A stretch of DNA of 64,000 nucleotides from Penaeicola halotolerans (GTDB lineage: Bacteria; Bacteroidota; Bacteroidia; Cytophagales; Cyclobacteriaceae), in assembly GCF_016464625.1 (NCBI RefSeq), contig NZ_JAEAGO010000001.1, forward strand, positions 682,001-746,000. Reading direction: 5' to 3'. The notes under the pieces are model-generated. The model was given only the letters and a program-made list of their open reading frames with translations, ran no database searches and was not told the DNA's origin. The position numbers were made by a program, and so were the translations under genes. Every line of letters begins with the position of its first letter. The first letter of the stretch is position 1. Below, in pieces: positions 44,077 through 51,434 of this stretch.

Positions 44077-44672
44077 TTTATTTCTTTTTTGTCGGTTACG
44101 GAATAGCCTGTTTTAGTTATGGCTTTTTCTATCTCTTGAATGTCGGTTTGAGTTCTATCAAATTCTATGATTGCGTTGCCGTTGTCGTAAGAAACATTCG
44201 TCTTAATTATTCCTGTCAGTTTATTTACTTCGTGATTTACGTTTTCTTCACAACCTGCACAAGTCATTCCGTTAATTGTAAATTCTGCTGTTTTAATGTT
44301 TGATTGGTCGGTTATGATTGTTTGACTTTCTGTCTTTGGAAAGAATATGTGGACATAACTTGGAAACGCAAGCATCAGTCCTGCAAAAACTGTTACGAAA
44401 CCCAAAAACTTTTTTGTCTGAATAAAGGGTGTTTTTTCAGTTGTGTCGCAGCAGTCAATTTGTTTTTGAGGTTTCAGTTTTTGATACCAAGCAAACGCAA
44501 GAACCAAAACTGTCAAGCCAATTAAATATGGTCTGAATGGGTCAAGCCAAGAGAAAGTAGAAGCAAGTCCACTTGTTCCAGCCAACAGAGCCAAAACAGG
44601 TGTAATGCAGCATAGTGATGCCGAAATTGCTGTCAAAAGTCCAAGTCCTGCAAGTTTATTATCTGATTTCAT
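44073..44672 (-). CDS. merTP: Mercuric transport protein MerTP (MerT-MerP fusion), cassette 3 first gene
   Basis: 199 residues. The N-terminal half is MerT-like with three membrane helices and the paired cysteines SASLCCITPVLALL in helix 1, plus a second CC pair in QIDCCDTTE. The C-terminal part (about 125-195) is an HMA/MerP domain with GMTCAGCEENVNHEV. It would move Hg(II) into the cytoplasm for handling by partner proteins. The cassette has no merA reductase and no MerR/ArsR regulator, so full resistance would need genes elsewhere. Confidence 0.9.
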   Translation of the reverse strand: MKSDNKLAGLGLLTAISASLCCITPVLALLAGTSGLASTFSWLDPFRPYLIGLTVLVLAFAWYQKLKPQKQIDCCDTTEKTPFIQTKKFLGFVTVFAGLMLAFPSYVHIFFPKTESQTIITDQSNIKTAEFTINGMTCAGCEENVNHEVNKLTGIIKTNVSYDNGNAIIEFDRTQTDIQEIEKAITKTGYSVTDKKEIK

Positions 44673-44712
44673 TTTCTTACTGTCAATGTCGTTGGTTGTT
44701 GTCTTTTAAGCT

Positions 44713-44850
44713 GCCGCATAACGTTTTGCAGCTAAGAAACGTGAGGCATTTCGGAGCGATTACTTGTCTGTTAGAACAATAGTTAGTTCGAGGAACAAAC
44801 CTTTCTTTTACGGCATGGCGCCCCATGTTTTCTTAGGTGCTGTTACCAGC
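44713..44850 (-). repeat. attC-like site D, end of cassette 4
   Basis: About 138 bp. Inverse core GCTGGTAAC and 3' core GTTATGC, the core also seen in Vibrio cassette repeats. Inner arms GCAGCTAAGAAACGTG (44728-44743) and CATGTTTTCTTAGGTGC (44824-44840) pair over about 13 bp. The loop sequence differs from sites A-C, so this cassette comes from a different site lineage. It starts 6 bp after the lipoprotein stop. Confidence 0.75.
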
Positions 44851-44855
44851 GGGTT

Positions 44856-45698
44856 TTATTTTATTTCTACCTTTTGACTTGTTTTTGTGACCAATTCATT
44901 TGTAAAAATCAAATCTTCTACTCCGACTGATATTTTCATTTCTAAATCAGTACCGTAATCTTTCACAAAGTTGAACTTGGTATTATAAATGGCTTTTCCA
45001 GTTCCTTTTCCGTCTGCTGTAATTTCTGCTGATTCTTGATCCATATTTAGTTTAATTTCCTGATATAGGTTAAAATAAGCAAAATCATTATTTATTTCTT
45101 CTAAAGTATAAGTAGTCGAAATTATTACATTAACGCTTGCTAAATCTGCCACAGGAATTGTCATAGGTATAACCTGATTGAATGAGTCGCCAATTTTCAT
45201 TGGCTCTTCTGGAAAAGGAATACTTTGCGTGACTGTTTCTAGAGAGGATTTAATTATGTTTTTTGTAGCATCATTTACTTTATCACTTATTATATTCAAA
45301 ACTTCAACTTGGCCACCTGATTTGTATTTTCCTTCCACAACCAACCCTGTCATTGGGTTTTCTTTTTCTTCTTTTTTTCCATTTTGTATAGTTGTTGTAT
45401 TTATGGACTTATAAAGCATTGTATATAAAAAGCTTTCATCATCTTGTTTCTCCCCGTTTTTCATTTCGGTTTGAATTTGAGTTTGAGTAATGCTTTCAAT
45501 AGGAAAAACAAACCCATTTTCCTTCATTTTCAATATTCTTTCTTCGGGACCTGATACATTCAGGATGTTTTTTGAATCAGTCGAGCTTGATGTAAAATAC
45601 TCTTTTTCAGGTAAAAACCTTGACTTAAAAATGACTTCCTGACCTTGAGTGCAGGATGTAATTGCCACTAATAGCAAAAGGGAAATAATTTTCTTCAT
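44856..45698 (-). CDS. Predicted lipoprotein of unknown function, cassette 4
   Basis: 280 residues from the ATG at 45698; an earlier in-frame Met (45743) would lie within the cassette boundary and is rejected. The signal peptide MKKIISLLLLVAITSC gives a lipidated Cys16. The body has mixed beta strands, Lys/Glu-rich loops (NGKKEEKENP) and a middle block FPEEPMKIGDSFNQVIPMTIPV, reminiscent of DUF6263-like periplasmic proteins, but I cannot place it firmly. It is the first cassette of the array in its reading direction. Confidence 0.72.
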   Translation of the reverse strand: MKKIISLLLLVAITSCTQGQEVIFKSRFLPEKEYFTSSSTDSKNILNVSGPEERILKMKENGFVFPIESITQTQIQTEMKNGEKQDDESFLYTMLYKSINTTTIQNGKKEEKENPMTGLVVEGKYKSGGQVEVLNIISDKVNDATKNIIKSSLETVTQSIPFPEEPMKIGDSFNQVIPMTIPVADLASVNVIISTTYTLEEINNDFAYFNLYQEIKLNMDQESAEITADGKGTGKAIYNTKFNFVKDYGTDLEMKISVGVEDLIFTNELVTKTSQKVEIK

Positions 45699-45715
45699 AC
45701 GTGGTTTTTTAACTC

Positions 45716-45800
45716 GCTGGTAACTTGTAGATACCCCTGACACTTATCAGACTTAGCCAGCTACTGTAGGAGGGATAAGCCTGATTTTCTGTCAGTGTTA
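45716..45800 (-). repeat. Possible degenerate attC or array-boundary site E
   Basis: On the minus strand it ends with GTTACCAGC, the left boundary of cassette 4. Inside is an imperfect inverted repeat CTGACAGAAAATCAG / CTGATAAGTGTCAG. The outer arms are very asymmetric, so it is either a worn attC or the target/attI-like edge of the array. Between here and 45970 I see no gene. Confidence 0.35.
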
Positions 45801-45970
45801 TTTTTTATTGATGAATCAATATAAATCAAACTAACACAATTTTCTAACAACTCAGTGAAATTTTTAGGAGTGAGGGATGCCCCACTTGGCTTTAGTCAAG
45901 CTTGCCAATCTGACTCTTCATGATGATAGGATTGCTAGCTTCTTGGATATCATCCCACAGATCCATAAAC

Positions 45971-47071
45971 TCACTTCAACCAAAGTATAAAATAGTTTTC
46001 CTCAAACCCTTTCTCCAATTGTCTAGTGTAAGCTGATAAGGCCTTACTCGCAAATGTCTCTCCATCCATGCCAAAGACCAGTTGCCCGTCCTTGGAAGAG
46101 CTGATCTCATGCAGATCGATGCCTGTTTTCAAGTCATCCTTTAGACTGCGATAAGTAACCAATCGGTTCTTTTCAGGATTCCAAAGTCCCCAATCACGCT
46201 GTCCTGATATGCGAAGACTAAGCAAAACTTGAGTGGGACGAATAGCATGAATTTCCCCTTGTAGATATGCATAGTCAGGTTCGGAGAGAATATGCCTCAT
46301 GCCAAGTGCATCTTCGATCTGTCTAAACTCCTCCTGAGGAATAGCACGACTTCCAAAATCCACCAAAGCCATCCGTTTCAGACCTTCAGTTTTATTAAAT
46401 CGATACAGCGTATCATCAAATATCTTAGACACGAGCACTTGATCTTGCCAAGCAGTGATCGAAGTACGAGCCTCGTAGATAAACCTGTAAGCCTTAAGAT
46501 TTAGCGGCATGCCTTGATGATAGATACCAGAGCTATGAGCTGCTACGAAATCATAAGATAAAGTATCATCAGGCAAGGTGATCATAGAAAGATAATCTTC
46601 ACCATAGGGATAGTGATACATACTCTTTACAGCCAAGGATTCCTTGCCTATGGGCTGTAGCAAATCATTAAACCAAGTAATCCGATCAGACATACTGACG
46701 ATGCCTAGACTATCACCTTTGACCAGGAGATGATTGATTCCACGGATGTTCAGATCATCATCAAAACCTAATTCATATTGACGCAGTACTTGACCTTTGT
46801 GATCCAACTGATAAAGCATCATGCTGACAGTAGCATCCATCAAGTAAATAAACCGATCTGATAAGACGATCTGAGGCTGAGCACCGATAGGATAGGAGGT
46901 CTTCACTTCCAATACCTCCAAATCATCTCCCAACTCAGAAAGTCTAAGAAACTTATTGGTCACCTCAGGCTTCAAAGTCACCAAACCACCAACACCCCCC
47001 GAAGACCCACAGGCACTCATGATGATAGCTAGGAATAGGTAGATGAGGGATTTTATTTTTTGAATTTTCAT
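45971..47071 (-). CDS. Predicted six-bladed beta-propeller lipoprotein
   Basis: 366 residues with lipobox MSAC near residue 21 and a Gly-rich linker. The body repeats WD-like strands such as FIYLMDATVSMMLYQLDHKGQVLRQYEL and DSLGIVSMSDRITWFNDLLQ, as in the DUF4221/BF2222-type six-bladed propellers of Bacteroidota. It should sit in the periplasm or on the cell surface; the ligand is unknown. A 24-codon segment (MDLWDDIQEASNPIIMK...) in another frame directly follows the stop and could be a lost C-terminal tail. Confidence 0.72.
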   Translation of the reverse strand: MKIQKIKSLIYLFLAIIMSACGSSGGVGGLVTLKPEVTNKFLRLSELGDDLEVLEVKTSYPIGAQPQIVLSDRFIYLMDATVSMMLYQLDHKGQVLRQYELGFDDDLNIRGINHLLVKGDSLGIVSMSDRITWFNDLLQPIGKESLAVKSMYHYPYGEDYLSMITLPDDTLSYDFVAAHSSGIYHQGMPLNLKAYRFIYEARTSITAWQDQVLVSKIFDDTLYRFNKTEGLKRMALVDFGSRAIPQEEFRQIEDALGMRHILSEPDYAYLQGEIHAIRPTQVLLSLRISGQRDWGLWNPEKNRLVTYRSLKDDLKTGIDLHEISSSKDGQLVFGMDGETFASKALSAYTRQLEKGFEENYFILWLK

Positions 47072-47290
47072 TCAAGTATTTCGATGGTTTAAACATTCTC
47101 TGAAAACTTAGCAATCAGTATATCCTAAAGCTTCTTCAAACAATATAAACTAAACTCTTAAGTAACCCTACAAAGTCAATAAAAATCTTTCAAATTTATG
47201 AGAGAAGATGAGTCATTTTAGATTGTTTCTGAAAAATTTATTTTAAACAAAACAGATAAATCATTGTATTTTTCTAGATATGCCTTCCCG

Positions 47291-47382
47291 TTATATAGGG
47301 GTTTCCTCGGGGTTATCCCCGTATTATCCCCGACCTAAAGGAGGGTTATAGTCGCTTAGAGGGTCAAAACACCCCTATATAA
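47291..47382. repeat. Hairpin-rich block with 11-bp inverted repeat
   Basis: TTATATAGGGG (47291-47301) and CCCCTATATAA (47372-47382) are perfect inverted repeats about 70 bp apart. Between them is a tight hairpin CGGGG-TTAT-CCCCG (47308-47321) and a second TTATCCCCG. There is no gene here. It could fold as a structured RNA or mark an old integration site. Confidence 0.55.
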
Positions 47383-47383
47383 G

Positions 47384-47456
47384 GCGACATATACGCCATA
47401 TGCGACAAAAGTGTCGATTTGCGACATATGCGCCAAATACGCCAAATGCGTCATTT
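47384..47456. repeat. 9-nt tandem repeat
   Basis: About seven degenerate copies of a 9-mer of the form RCGMCAWAT, for example GCGACATAT, ACGCCATAT, GCGCCAAAT, ACGCCAAAT and GCGTCATTT, interrupted once by AAAAGTGTCGATTT. It abuts the hairpin block. On the minus strand it reads as a three-residue repeat, but no credible gene covers it. Confidence 0.65.
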
Positions 47457-47593
47457 CGCGCCATACCCTTTGCATGATCAAATCACAATTCTCATCTTGC
47501 TTCTCCATCGGCCAATTACCCGTTCTTTGATGTGTTGGACTTTTTAAAAAATTAAAGATGAATTTCAATAGATCTGCTTGCCTATTGTAGATA

Positions 47594-47692
47594 TCATGCT
47601 TAGCAGAAAATGCCTCTTTTGTCATTCTGACGATAGGAAGGATCTCAAAGCAGAAAAGTCGCTGTACTTGTGTAACATGCTGGTCGCAGCAT
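47594..47692 (+). repeat. REP-like direct repeat, copy 1
   Basis: 99 bp from TCATGCTTAGC to TCGCAGCAT, identical at 96 of 99 positions to copy 2 at 48169-48267. Weaker similarity runs about 30 bp further upstream in both. The core GTCATTCTGACGATAGGAAG and GATCTC resembles dispersed repeats of Bacteroidota. It lies 30 bp before the coding start of the GIY-YIG gene. Confidence 0.9.
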
Positions 47693-47721
47693 CAAACAGA
47701 TAAAATTATTATATTAACCAG

Positions 47722-48018
47722 CTGAAACAGCATAATTACTACCTGTACATTACTACAAATCAATCAATGACAGTGTTATATACTGGAGTGACAAATCATT
47801 TGACTAAAAGAATTAAAGAACATAGAGAAGGGACAGGTGGTAAACAAGGGTTTGCACATAAATTCAGATGTTATCACCTGGTCTATTTTGAAAGACATCA
47901 ATATATTCAACATGCTATCATGCGAGAAAAAGAAATCAAAGGTTGGAGTAAGATGATAAAAGTGAAATTGATAGAGCAATTTAATCCAAACTGGGATTTT
48001 TTAGAAGATACTATATAA
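47722..48018 (+). CDS. Small GIY-YIG endonuclease (UvrC-N-like domain protein)
   Basis: About 98 residues if started at a CTG (47722), which restores the whole GIY-YIG domain: KQHNYYLYITTNQ, then VLYTGVTNHLTKRIKEHR with the catalytic Arg, then FERHQYIQHAIMREKEIKGWSKMIKVKLIE with the conserved Glu. The first ATG (47767) would cut off the first beta strand. Such single-domain proteins nick or cut DNA and are common in Bacteroidota. It sits inside a REP-like repeat pair. The absence of an ATG, GTG or TTG at the natural start may mean the gene is decaying. Confidence 0.8.
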   Translation: MKQHNYYLYITTNQSMTVLYTGVTNHLTKRIKEHREGTGGKQGFAHKFRCYHLVYFERHQYIQHAIMREKEIKGWSKMIKVKLIEQFNPNWDFLEDTI

Positions 48019-48020
48019 TA

Positions 48021-48106
48021 CTGCGACCAGCTAGCCTTATGCGTTCCTTAATATGCTACTTCGAGATCCCTCGTCCCTCGGGCTTGTCTACCAATAGTAG
48101 GATGAC
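48021..48106 (-). repeat. Inverted partial copy of the REP-like repeat
   Basis: CTGCGACCAGC followed by GAGATCC and GGATGACAA, the reverse complement of words found in the same order in copies 1 and 2, but with an inserted variant segment (CTCGTCCCTCGGGC). It starts 2 bp after the GIY-YIG stop. Confidence 0.6.
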
Positions 48107-48168
48107 AATCCTGTCGGATTATTTCCAAAGAAATACACTTCAATTAGTAGGCTTGTCCATTGTACATG

Positions 48169-48267
48169 TCATGCTTAGCAGAAAATGTCCCTTTTGTCAT
48201 CCTGACGATAGGAAGGATCTCAAAGCAGAAAAGTCGCTGTACTTGTGTAACATGCTGGTCGCAGCAT
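48169..48267 (+). repeat. REP-like direct repeat, copy 2
   Basis: 99 bp, 96 identical to copy 1, located 575 bp downstream in the same orientation. No gene lies between 48019 and 48369, which holds only this repeat and the inverted partial copy. Confidence 0.9.
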
Positions 48268-48368
48268 TTACTAGGAAAAAGGAATTATAAAGTTTGATGC
48301 ACTCATGCCCCCATTGCAAACCACCTATCAATCCACTATTTTTATTCATCCATCAAAACCAAAACACC

Positions 48369-48719
48369 ATGAACGCTCAAGAACGAATCGCCAAAATGAC
48401 CTTTGCATCCGTCTATCCGCACTATGTCAATAAGGTAGTCCGTAAGGGTAGAACAGAGGCAGAGCTTTTAGAGGTCATTCGTTGGCTTACAGGTTTTGAT
48501 CATGCCAAAGTGCAGCAACTTATCGAACAAAAAGTCACCTTTCAAGCCTTTTTTGACCAAGCCAAGCTACATCCCAATACACATCTGATCACGGGCGTCA
48601 TCTGTGGCTATAGAGTAGAAGAAATAACCGATCCACTGACACAGAAAGTCCGATACCTAGACAAATTAGTTGATGAACTCGCCAAAGGACGTAAAATGGA
48701 AAAGATCCTACGGGTATGA
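48369..48719 (+). CDS. DUF2200 family protein
   Basis: 116 residues from the ATG at 48369 (MNAQERIAKMTFASVYPHYVNKVVRKGRTEAELLEVI), the standard DUF2200 opening. An upstream in-frame ATG at 48294 would add a Cys/Pro-rich stretch foreign to the family. Other family blocks are WLTGFDHAKVQQLIEQKVTFQAFF and GVICGYRVEEI. The role is unknown; it is cytoplasmic by composition. Confidence 0.88.
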   Translation: MNAQERIAKMTFASVYPHYVNKVVRKGRTEAELLEVIRWLTGFDHAKVQQLIEQKVTFQAFFDQAKLHPNTHLITGVICGYRVEEITDPLTQKVRYLDKLVDELAKGRKMEKILRV

Positions 48720-48768
48720 GGTTTAATTCCCTATTTTTAGATAAGACTTTTACCTTAAACCACTCAAG

Positions 48769-49335
48769 ATGAAGATTAAAAAACGATTGAAGGAGTTTTT
48801 CATACAGATCATACCCGTCATGGTAGGAGTGTACCTGGGTTTCTTAGTATCTGACTGGTCTAGCAATAGGCAAGTAGCACAAAAGAAAGAAGCACTACTA
48901 GAGAGCCTCAAGGCAGAAATCATGGAGAATCAAAGCATGATCGCCTCAGTGCTAGAATACCACGAGCAGTTGCGCGACACAGCAGCGCTATACGCCAATA
49001 AAGGCGTCACAAGAATGCCTTCGTTTTTTGGTGGTGTAAGGACGATACCGCTTACCAGCAGTGCCTTTGAGACGGGCATACAGACTGGACTGATCAATGA
49101 GCTTTCTATTCAAGAAATCCAAAACCTCAACAGACTCTATACCCATCAGCAATCTTACAATGACTTTAGCAATCTCCTGCTTTCTGGATTGATGAACATA
49201 GGCTATGCACCCAACGAGCAGTCCATGAGACAGATCATGCAATTCCTAGCCATATCTATGACAGACGTAGCCATCAAAGAGGAAAAACTGCTCGAGGAAT
49301 ATGAATTGATTTTGAGTACGCACTTTAAAGAATAA
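48769..49335 (+). CDS. Single-pass membrane protein, DUF6090-like
   Basis: 188 residues. A single N-terminal membrane helix (about 10-28, FFIQIIPVMVGVYLGFLVSDW) with basic residues before it is followed by a helical soluble domain (AQKKEALLESLKAEIMENQSMIASVLEYHEQLRDT...). This layout is common among Bacteroidota proteins annotated DUF6090. No function is known. It is 49 bp after the DUF2200 gene on the same strand. Confidence 0.72.
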   Translation: MKIKKRLKEFFIQIIPVMVGVYLGFLVSDWSSNRQVAQKKEALLESLKAEIMENQSMIASVLEYHEQLRDTAALYANKGVTRMPSFFGGVRTIPLTSSAFETGIQTGLINELSIQEIQNLNRLYTHQQSYNDFSNLLLSGLMNIGYAPNEQSMRQIMQFLAISMTDVAIKEEKLLEEYELILSTHFKE

Positions 49336-49431
49336 TTAATCGACTAATGCTAATGGACTCTCTGATCTTTTTGCGCTTCAGATATAGTGTTTAAATTGCG
49401 CGCTTGATTGAAAGACTAAATTCTCAGACAA

Positions 49432-50700
49432 TTGAAAATCAAGCAAAAAAGAAAGCTCCTTAGCTACATAGATGTCATAGACTATCCCATCAAGTTCAAT
49501 CCTTTTGTCTTCAGTAGAAGCTTCCTAATGTGGGCATTGCTAGGACTCATAGGAGGGACTATAGCAGGCGTTTACTGGATTAGCTTAAATTTTTTAACGC
49601 ATAGCTTAGCTTTTTTTAAAGGATGGCAGGTAATCCCTTTGATGAGTATTTGCGGACTTTTAGCAGGTTTAGTGATTCATTTTATAGGAGATCCAGGCGA
49701 AATCCACTTGATCGTAAACAATATCAGATTCAAGAAAGGTAAACTTGATCCCAAGAATAATCCATCCATGATCTTATCCTCACTACTTTGTGTAGCCTCT
49801 GGAGGAAGCTTGGGCCCTGAAGCACCATTGGTACAAGTCACTGGCTCTACAGGTACTTGGCTAGGAAAACTATTACGTTTAAAAGGAGAGGAGTTACGCT
49901 CTTTTAGTATCGCAGGGATGGCGTCTGGCTTCACAGCCTTATTTGGCGCTCCGCTAGGGGGTAGTCTTTTTTCCCTCGAAATACTCCATCACAAGCATGC
50001 TGTAGAATACTATAAAGCCATCATTCCAGCTTTTGTGGCGAGCTGTTTTAGCTACCTTGTTTTTGCGGTGATCATTCATTTGGGTTTAGGTCCCATTTGG
50101 GATTTATCTGCCTATGAATATGCTGGTATTTTTGATTTTGGCTATGCAGTATTGTTTGCTTTGGTGGGCGCAGCATTTGGGTGGTTATTTATTTGGTGTA
50201 CCAAAACATTCAAATTACTTTTTGAAGTAAAGGACTTACCTATTTATCTCAAAACAATGATCGGAGGACTAATACTCGGCATCATTGCTTACTTCTATCC
50301 GATTACAAGGTATTTTGGACACCATGAGGTCAATGAGTTGCTCCATCAAGACTATGCGCTCAATACGCTAATCATCATTTTGATCTTAAAAATAGTAGCC
50401 ATTGCTATCACAGTGACCTCTGGCTGGAGAGGCGGTTTCATCATTCCGCTTTTCTTTGTAGGAACGAGTTTGGGCTTGATTTTACACCAGCTATTTCCCT
50501 TCATCAATCTATCCTTGGCCATAGTCAGCTGTATGGCTGCGATCAACTCATGTGTCACGAGAACCCCTATGAGTACAACCATACTGCTGGCTACATTGAC
50601 GGGATTTGGTCATTTCATACCGATCTTTTTCGCCAGCCTTACAGGATACTTTCTAGCGCCCAAGATTCCTTTCATCAGTTCTCAGATGGATGGTAAATAA
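49432..50700 (+). CDS. ClC-family chloride channel/transporter
   Basis: 422 residues, about ten to twelve membrane helices. The selectivity region reads GGSLGPEAPLVQVTGS, keeping the gating Glu of the usual GREGP motif; GGFIIPLFFVGTSLGLIL and TRTPMSTTILLATLTG match later ion-binding segments. It moves chloride, possibly with protons, across the inner membrane. The start is a TTG at 49432: the frame is closed 15 bp upstream and the next ATG lies in the first helix. No CBS domains are attached. Confidence 0.88.
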   Translation: MKIKQKRKLLSYIDVIDYPIKFNPFVFSRSFLMWALLGLIGGTIAGVYWISLNFLTHSLAFFKGWQVIPLMSICGLLAGLVIHFIGDPGEIHLIVNNIRFKKGKLDPKNNPSMILSSLLCVASGGSLGPEAPLVQVTGSTGTWLGKLLRLKGEELRSFSIAGMASGFTALFGAPLGGSLFSLEILHHKHAVEYYKAIIPAFVASCFSYLVFAVIIHLGLGPIWDLSAYEYAGIFDFGYAVLFALVGAAFGWLFIWCTKTFKLLFEVKDLPIYLKTMIGGLILGIIAYFYPITRYFGHHEVNELLHQDYALNTLIIILILKIVAIAITVTSGWRGGFIIPLFFVGTSLGLILHQLFPFINLSLAIVSCMAAINSCVTRTPMSTTILLATLTGFGHFIPIFFASLTGYFLAPKIPFISSQMDGK

Positions 50701-50711
50701 AGATTAAACAC

Positions 50712-51347
50712 TTAATAACTCACAAAAGGCATTTGGTATAGAAACTGATCATCTTCTACCTGCTTGAGGACAAAATCTGCTAAATCCGCTCTGGCTATTT
50801 GTGTGCTGGCATTGACACCAACCCATCCTACACGATAGCTCCCTTTGGGTGCAGCATTGCTCAGTCTAGGGCCTCTCACAATGATCCATTGTAAGCCGCT
50901 TTTGACCAATACTTGATGGTGCTCGATAGCATCATCCAGCACTTTAGGAATAGCGATGCGCATGATCGTTCGGATCAGCTTATCTGCAAACTTTGGTTCA
51001 TCCTTTTCTGGAAAAGGTAAACCGCCTCCTGAAAGCGAAATGATCTTATCTACCTCGTATTTCTTCATAGCATCAACTATCAGCGAAGTGCCATTGGTCT
51101 GCAAGCGAGCAGGCGAGCCTTTGACATGGCCAAAGAGACTAACCACCACAGACGAACCTATGACGGTCTTTTCTATAGCCATCCTATCCAATACAACTCC
51201 TTGAATGATCTCCAGATGAGGATCTTTTAAAGAGAGTTTAGCGGGATTTCTGACCAAAGCTTTGATCGCATAGCCTTGTGAAAGTGCCTGTTGGATAAAA
51301 TGCTGCCCTGTCCGTCCTGAGCCGCCAAATACTGCAATTGTCTTCAT
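50712..51347 (-). CDS. NAD(P)-binding SDR-like oxidoreductase (NmrA type)
   Basis: 211 residues. The N-terminal VFGGSGRTGQHFIQQAL is the dinucleotide-binding Rossmann loop; the rest matches the short atypical SDR/NmrA group (flavin reductase or quinone-type), with IISLSGGGLPFP and WIIVRGPRLSNAAPKGSYRVG. It lacks a clear YxxxK pair. It is divergent from an HxlR regulator, a pairing that often marks a redox-stress response. Confidence 0.87.
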   Translation of the reverse strand: MKTIAVFGGSGRTGQHFIQQALSQGYAIKALVRNPAKLSLKDPHLEIIQGVVLDRMAIEKTVIGSSVVVSLFGHVKGSPARLQTNGTSLIVDAMKKYEVDKIISLSGGGLPFPEKDEPKFADKLIRTIMRIAIPKVLDDAIEHHQVLVKSGLQWIIVRGPRLSNAAPKGSYRVGWVGVNASTQIARADLADFVLKQVEDDQFLYQMPFVSY

Positions 51348-51434
51348 ATTATTAGATTTATCGATTGAGATGCCACAAATAAAACTACATTTGCGGTACC
51401 CTCATAAAATGATAGTACTAACCTTTTTGTGTGT

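Larger units (their letters stand above)
42278..45724 (-). mobile_element. Integron-like gene-cassette array without visible integrase
   Basis: Four consecutive cassettes, all genes on the minus strand, each closed by an imperfect palindrome a few bases after the last stop codon (gaps of 10-23 bp). The minus-strand 3' cores read GTTACCA, GTTATGC, GTTAGGC, GTTGGTG and GTTAAGC; GTTAGGC and GTTAAGC fit the GTTRRRY consensus exactly. For cassettes 4 and 1 the first 9 bases are the exact reverse complement of the inverse core of the same cassette's palindrome, and for cassette 2 this holds at 9 of 10. No tyrosine recombinase gene is in the window, so it is best described as a cassette cluster lacking an integrase. 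Confidence 0.78.
47594..48111 (+). mobile_element. Putative REP-type element carrying a GIY-YIG endonuclease gene
   Basis: The left end carries repeat copy 1; the right end carries its partial inverted copy, so that GCTGGTCGCAG (47679-47689) faces CTGCGACCAGC (48021-48031) and GGATCTC faces GAGATCC. The single GIY-YIG gene fills the space between. This is the layout expected of a small REP-like element linked to its own nuclease. Mobility is inferred, not shown. Confidence 0.5.

Noticed and set aside
47356-47625. An 89-codon minus-strand open frame
   Set aside because: Its N-terminal part is translated from the REP-like repeat and its C-terminal part from the 9-nt tandem repeat; the matching frame in repeat copy 2 hits a stop early. 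No family resemblance seen.
47281-48300. CRISPR array
   Set aside because: The repeats are two 99-bp copies and a degenerate 9-mer; there is no regular 25-40 bp repeat with unique spacers and no cas gene.
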